From assembly GCA_023393165.1 (NCBI GenBank), contig JAEWMJ010000052.1, positions 1-44,289 on the forward strand: a stretch of 44,289 nt of DNA. The letters run 5' to 3'. Made by a program: the position numbers and the translations under genes. Numbering within the stretch: the stretch's first letter is position 1; each line of letters opens with the position of its first letter. The stretch is from Bacillota bacterium. GTDB taxonomy: Bacteria; Bacillota; Clostridia; Christensenellales; Christensenellaceae. The notes under the pieces are model-generated. The model had not been told where the DNA came from. It saw only the letters and a list, made by a program, of their open reading frames with translations, and ran no database searches. Below are positions 41,997 through 44,289 of the stretch, in pieces.

Positions 41997-42011
41997 TTTA
42001 CAGTTTGTAAA
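41997..42011. promoter_or_regulatory. Candidate ROK operator D (TTTAC-N5-GTAAA)
   Basis: Perfect inverted repeat TTTAC-AGTTT-GTAAA 16 nt upstream of the ROK start, the position expected for autoregulation. It matches sites A-C before the operon. Confidence 0.45.
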
Positions 42012-42202
42012 TAAGTTCTTACTAAGAATATCATACCTTCCGTTTTTTTTCAACCTGACTTTAGTCCATTTTAAAAATTCAGCTTAACAAATCATTATCT
42101 TTTAGCGGTCTGCCGCCCTAAACCAAAACCGCACAAAGAAAATCCACTGTAAAAAGTTTTTATATGATGGGCGTTTCCGTTAAAAAATAATCACTTAAAT
42201 CT

Positions 42203-42231
42203 TGCATGCGCAATCCGCATATGGTAAGATA
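42203..42231 (+). promoter_or_regulatory. Promoter of the aldo/keto reductase gene
   Basis: TTGCAT (42203-42208), a 17-bp spacer and TAAGAT (42226-42231) would start transcription near 42238, about 38 nt before the ATG. AAGGAGG lies at 42263-42269. The rest of this gap towards the ROK gene contains the small dyad GCGG-TCTG-CCGC near 42105. Confidence 0.5.
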
Positions 42232-42275
42232 AATTTTAAACATTCTGTTAATATCTGCCACAAGGAGGTTTGTAT

Positions 42276-43400
42276 ATGCAATACCGGAAATTCGGCAATC
42301 TGGATATAGAACTATCCATTCTGGGTTTTGGCGCAATGCGGCTGCCCTCGCGCAGCACCCGGGAAAAAACGGTCTATGACTACGAAGAGAGCGCGCGCAT
42401 GATGCTGCGCGCGTATGAACTTGGCGTCAACTATTTCGATACGGCGCCCGGATACTGCGGGGGCGAGAGCGAGATCATTGTGGGACGCGCCTTGAAGGAT
42501 ATCCGCAGAAAGGTCTATCTGTCCACCAAAAATCCGATCGAGAACGATTCCGGAAAAGACTTTCGGCTCCGTCTTGAAAATTCGCTTAAAAAGCTGGATA
42601 CAGACTACATTGATTTTTATTACATGTGGGGCATCAATCTTGACGTGTTTGAAAATATGATCATAAAAAAAGACGGTCCCCTTGAGGCCGCCCGAAAGGC
42701 AAAGGAAGAAGGCCTCATACGTCATATTTCGTTTTCTTTTCACGACGATCCGGCAAATCTTAAAAAACTGATTGATTCGGGCTGTTTTGAGAGCATGCTG
42801 GTGCAGTACAATCTTCTTGACCGTTCAAACGAACAGGGGCTCGCGTACGCGCACGAAATGGACCTTGGCACAGTTGTCATGGGACCTGTCGGCGGAGGAA
42901 GGCTGGGCATTGCGTCCAGGCAGATATCTGATATGATCCCGGGCGGCATCAAAAGTTCGCCCGAGCTCGCCCTGCGTTTTGTGCTGACCAATCAAAATGT
43001 CGCCTGCGCGCTCTCGGGCATGTCCGCAATGGAACAGGTGGAAGAAAACTGCCGGATAGCCGCAAATCCAGCTTTTCTGACGAACGATGAGATGAAGTCG
43101 GTTGAATCGGCCTCGCAGCAGCTCAAAAAGCTTTCGGATTTATATTGCACCGGATGCAGGTACTGCATGCCCTGCCCCTTTGATGTGAATATTCCTTTAA
43201 ACTTTGAACTGATGAATTACCATAAGGTTTACGGGATCACCGAATACGCGCGCGCGGAGTACCAAAATATCGGCAAATTTGAATGGATGCCGGGAAAACC
43301 GGCTTCCGCCTGCACGGAGTGTGGGGAATGCGAAAAAAAATGTCCGCAGAAGATCGATATCCGCAGGCAACTGAAAGAGACGCACTCGGCACTCGTCTAA
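42276..43400 (+). CDS. Aldo/keto reductase with C-terminal 4Fe-4S ferredoxin-like domain
   Basis: A 374-residue protein. The N-terminal barrel (1-285) shows FGAMRLP, NYFDTAPGY (catalytic Asp and Tyr), LSTKNP (Lys) and RHISFSFH (His), so the AKR tetrad is intact. The C-terminal region has CTGCRYCMPCP and CTECGECEKKCP, each typical of a [4Fe-4S] cluster. This combination is common in anaerobes and couples sugar or aldehyde reduction to ferredoxin-like electron transfer; the substrate is unknown. AAGGAGG lies 6 nt before the ATG at 42276 and an in-frame TTG at 42270 is too close. It is transcribed alone from its own promoter and converges on the DUF2164 gene with a 32-bp gap. Confidence 0.9.
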   Translation: MQYRKFGNLDIELSILGFGAMRLPSRSTREKTVYDYEESARMMLRAYELGVNYFDTAPGYCGGESEIIVGRALKDIRRKVYLSTKNPIENDSGKDFRLRLENSLKKLDTDYIDFYYMWGINLDVFENMIIKKDGPLEAARKAKEEGLIRHISFSFHDDPANLKKLIDSGCFESMLVQYNLLDRSNEQGLAYAHEMDLGTVVMGPVGGGRLGIASRQISDMIPGGIKSSPELALRFVLTNQNVACALSGMSAMEQVEENCRIAANPAFLTNDEMKSVESASQQLKKLSDLYCTGCRYCMPCPFDVNIPLNFELMNYHKVYGITEYARAEYQNIGKFEWMPGKPASACTECGECEKKCPQKIDIRRQLKETHSALV

Positions 43401-43432
43401 CGATTGCCCCGTTGCATGATTCCCGCCGGAAA

Positions 43433-43672
43433 TCAAAGCATAAGCCCGTATAAATCCTCGACTTTTTCTTCCATGTATTTCTGGGCATCCAGAATCGCCC
43501 GGTTGTATACGGCCGGGCCTATTTTATCTATGATAAAGTTCAGCATCATCATTGCCTCAAGATTTCCGATATGTTCCTTCCGTTCCTCCGCAAAATATTG
43601 GACGATATCCCCTGCCGCCCTTTCTTCTTCTTCTTTTGTAAGCTTGACCGGGGTGACCTGCTTCCTGCCCAT
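43433..43672 (-). CDS. DUF2164 family protein
   Basis: A 79-residue protein matching the DUF2164 family: an acidic N-terminal helix (KEEEERAAGDIVQYFAEE) followed by AMMMLNFIIDKIGPAVYNRA and a terminal helix. It has no signal or membrane segment. Function is unknown. It follows the HsmA-like membrane gene by 18 bp on the same strand, so the two are probably co-transcribed. Confidence 0.75.
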   Translation of the reverse strand: MGRKQVTPVKLTKEEEERAAGDIVQYFAEERKEHIGNLEAMMMLNFIIDKIGPAVYNRAILDAQKYMEEKVEDLYGLML

Positions 43673-43690
43673 AACTTTCCTCCATTTCTA

Positions 43691-44059
43691 TCAGCCGGCT
43701 ATTCCGAATATTGCACCGGAAACGAACGGAACTAGCCAGACCAGCCATACGATAATGCTGAAACGGTGGAAATCGCGCAGACGGACAGGATCATTTTTTA
43801 AAAGAACCGCCGTCGCCCAGACTGCGTGAATCAGCATTAAAACGATTGCGAGCAAACCGGATATCCCATGAAAATTAAATCTGAATCCGCCGCCCGCTAT
43901 ATTTGCCATGAGTGTCGTCCCGGTAGTATCGAATACGAAACCGATCCAGAAAAACACCAGATGCCGGAGCCTTAAGCTGCCGCTTATTTTTTCGCTCCAT
44001 ACGCCTATTGAATAGAAAACAAGCGCGAGCGTAATTGTAATAATAGCATAAATCAGCAT
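43691..44059 (-). CDS. HsmA-like small membrane protein (TIGR03987 type)
   Basis: A 122-residue integral membrane protein with four hydrophobic segments (about 3-20, 36-55, 68-90 and 103-120). It resembles the HsmA/TIGR03987 family of small membrane proteins with the segment RHLVFFWIGFVFDTTGTT. Function unknown. GGTGG lies 7 nt before the ATG at 44059; a longer frame to 44086 has no ribosome binding site. It is probably the first gene of a two-gene operon with DUF2164. Confidence 0.7.
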   Translation of the reverse strand: MLIYAIITITLALVFYSIGVWSEKISGSLRLRHLVFFWIGFVFDTTGTTLMANIAGGGFRFNFHGISGLLAIVLMLIHAVWATAVLLKNDPVRLRDFHRFSIIVWLVWLVPFVSGAIFGIAG

Positions 44060-44148
44060 AGTTTTACCACCTGTTGCATAATTCATATTTTACTTTTATT
44101 ATCTGCTCATATTACCTGCGGCAAACATCAAAATACCGGATATAAACA

Positions 44149-44284
44149 AAAAAGCCGGAATTACCGAGGCCACTGAAAAAGTGGGACTCTAAGCTTCAAG
44201 ACTGGAAAGAGCTGAAATTACGAAGAAAAAGTAATTTCGGCTCTTTTTTGATATAATTACAGTAATAACATAAGGGGTAAAAAA
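44149..44284. repeat. Hairpin-rich segment resembling an insertion-sequence end
   Basis: CCACT-GAAAA-AGTGG (about 44170-44184) is followed by a long imperfect hairpin in which AAGAGCTGAAATTAC pairs with GTAATTTCGGCTCTT (44205-44244), ending in T6. The sequence CAAAAAAGCCGGAATTAC at about 44148 is nearly an inverted copy of the right arm. TATAAT occurs in TGATATAATTAC just after the hairpin. This layout is common upstream of IS1182-like transposase genes in Clostridia, but the element itself is outside the window. Confidence 0.4.
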
Positions 44285-44289
44285 ATGAT
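44285..44289 (+). CDS. Possible start of a gene cut by the window edge
   Basis: ATG at 44285 with AAGGGG about 8 nt upstream. Only two bases of the next codon are visible. Because of the hairpins in front, a transposase is possible; nothing of the protein can be seen. Confidence 0.3.

Noticed and set aside
1..44289. CRISPR arrays, tRNA or rRNA genes
   Set aside because: No regularly spaced repeats and no cloverleaf or rRNA-like segments were recognised on either strand.

Overview
The window looks like a chromosomal carbohydrate-utilisation region of an anaerobic, probably gut-associated member of the Clostridia (Bacillota). Grounds: strong AGGAGG-type ribosome binding sites, several TTG/GTG starts, lipoprotein solute-binding proteins with Ala/Ser/Pro-rich linkers, YesN/YesM sensors, a butyrate kinase, and clostridial-type GH94 and GH1 enzymes. 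The genus cannot be fixed from sequence alone. No rRNA, tRNA or CRISPR array was seen.

Region 1 (1-8866, minus strand) is one long operon. In transcription order it encodes a URO-D superfamily protein, a ribose/rhamnose-class ABC importer (ATPase, two different permeases, lipoprotein binding protein), two further URO-D superfamily proteins, and an L-rhamnose mutarotase cut by the window edge. The mutarotase and paired permeases suggest a 6-deoxyhexose or related sugar. The URO-D proteins resemble corrinoid methyltransferases more than haem enzymes, which raises the possibility of O-methyl-sugar or similar methyl chemistry.

Region 2 (9270-14949, plus strand) is a divergent four-gene sensory cassette: YesN-type regulator, YesM-type histidine kinase, a membrane-anchored periplasmic binding protein and a lipoprotein family-1 binding protein. 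It probably controls neighbouring transport genes.

Region 3 (15051-25104) is a beta-glucoside/cello-oligosaccharide locus. On the minus strand a LacI regulator is followed by a binding protein, MalF/MalG-type permeases and an MsmK/UgpC-type ATPase. Divergently on the plus strand lie a GH94 cellobiose-phosphorylase-like enzyme and a GH1 beta-glucosidase. The 304-bp divergent gap has good promoter matches both ways and three copies of a candidate LacI operator.

Region 4 (25139-31257) is mixed: an ACT-domain protein overlapping butyrate kinase, a membrane PAS-GGDEF-HD-GYP protein, a cupin-AraC regulator and a fourth URO-D superfamily protein.

Region 5 (31310-42011, minus strand) is the most unusual. 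A ROK regulator precedes a PIG-L deacetylase, a NagB-like isomerase with altered catalytic and phosphate-loop residues, a 706-residue Old Yellow Enzyme/FadH-type Fe-S flavoprotein, a second ribose-class ABC importer, a Gfo/Idh/MocA oxidoreductase and a 32-codon lysine-rich small ORF, ending at a bidirectional terminator. This combination suggests uptake and catabolism of an unusual N-acylated amino sugar or glycoconjugate. The ROK gene and operon promoter share TTTAC-N5-GTAAA-like sites, and a perfect 13-bp-arm dyad lies before the deacetylase.

Region 6 (42203-44289) holds a ferredoxin-like aldo/keto reductase, a DUF2164 protein, an HsmA-like membrane protein, and at the edge hairpins plus a start codon that could be the beginning of a transposase gene.
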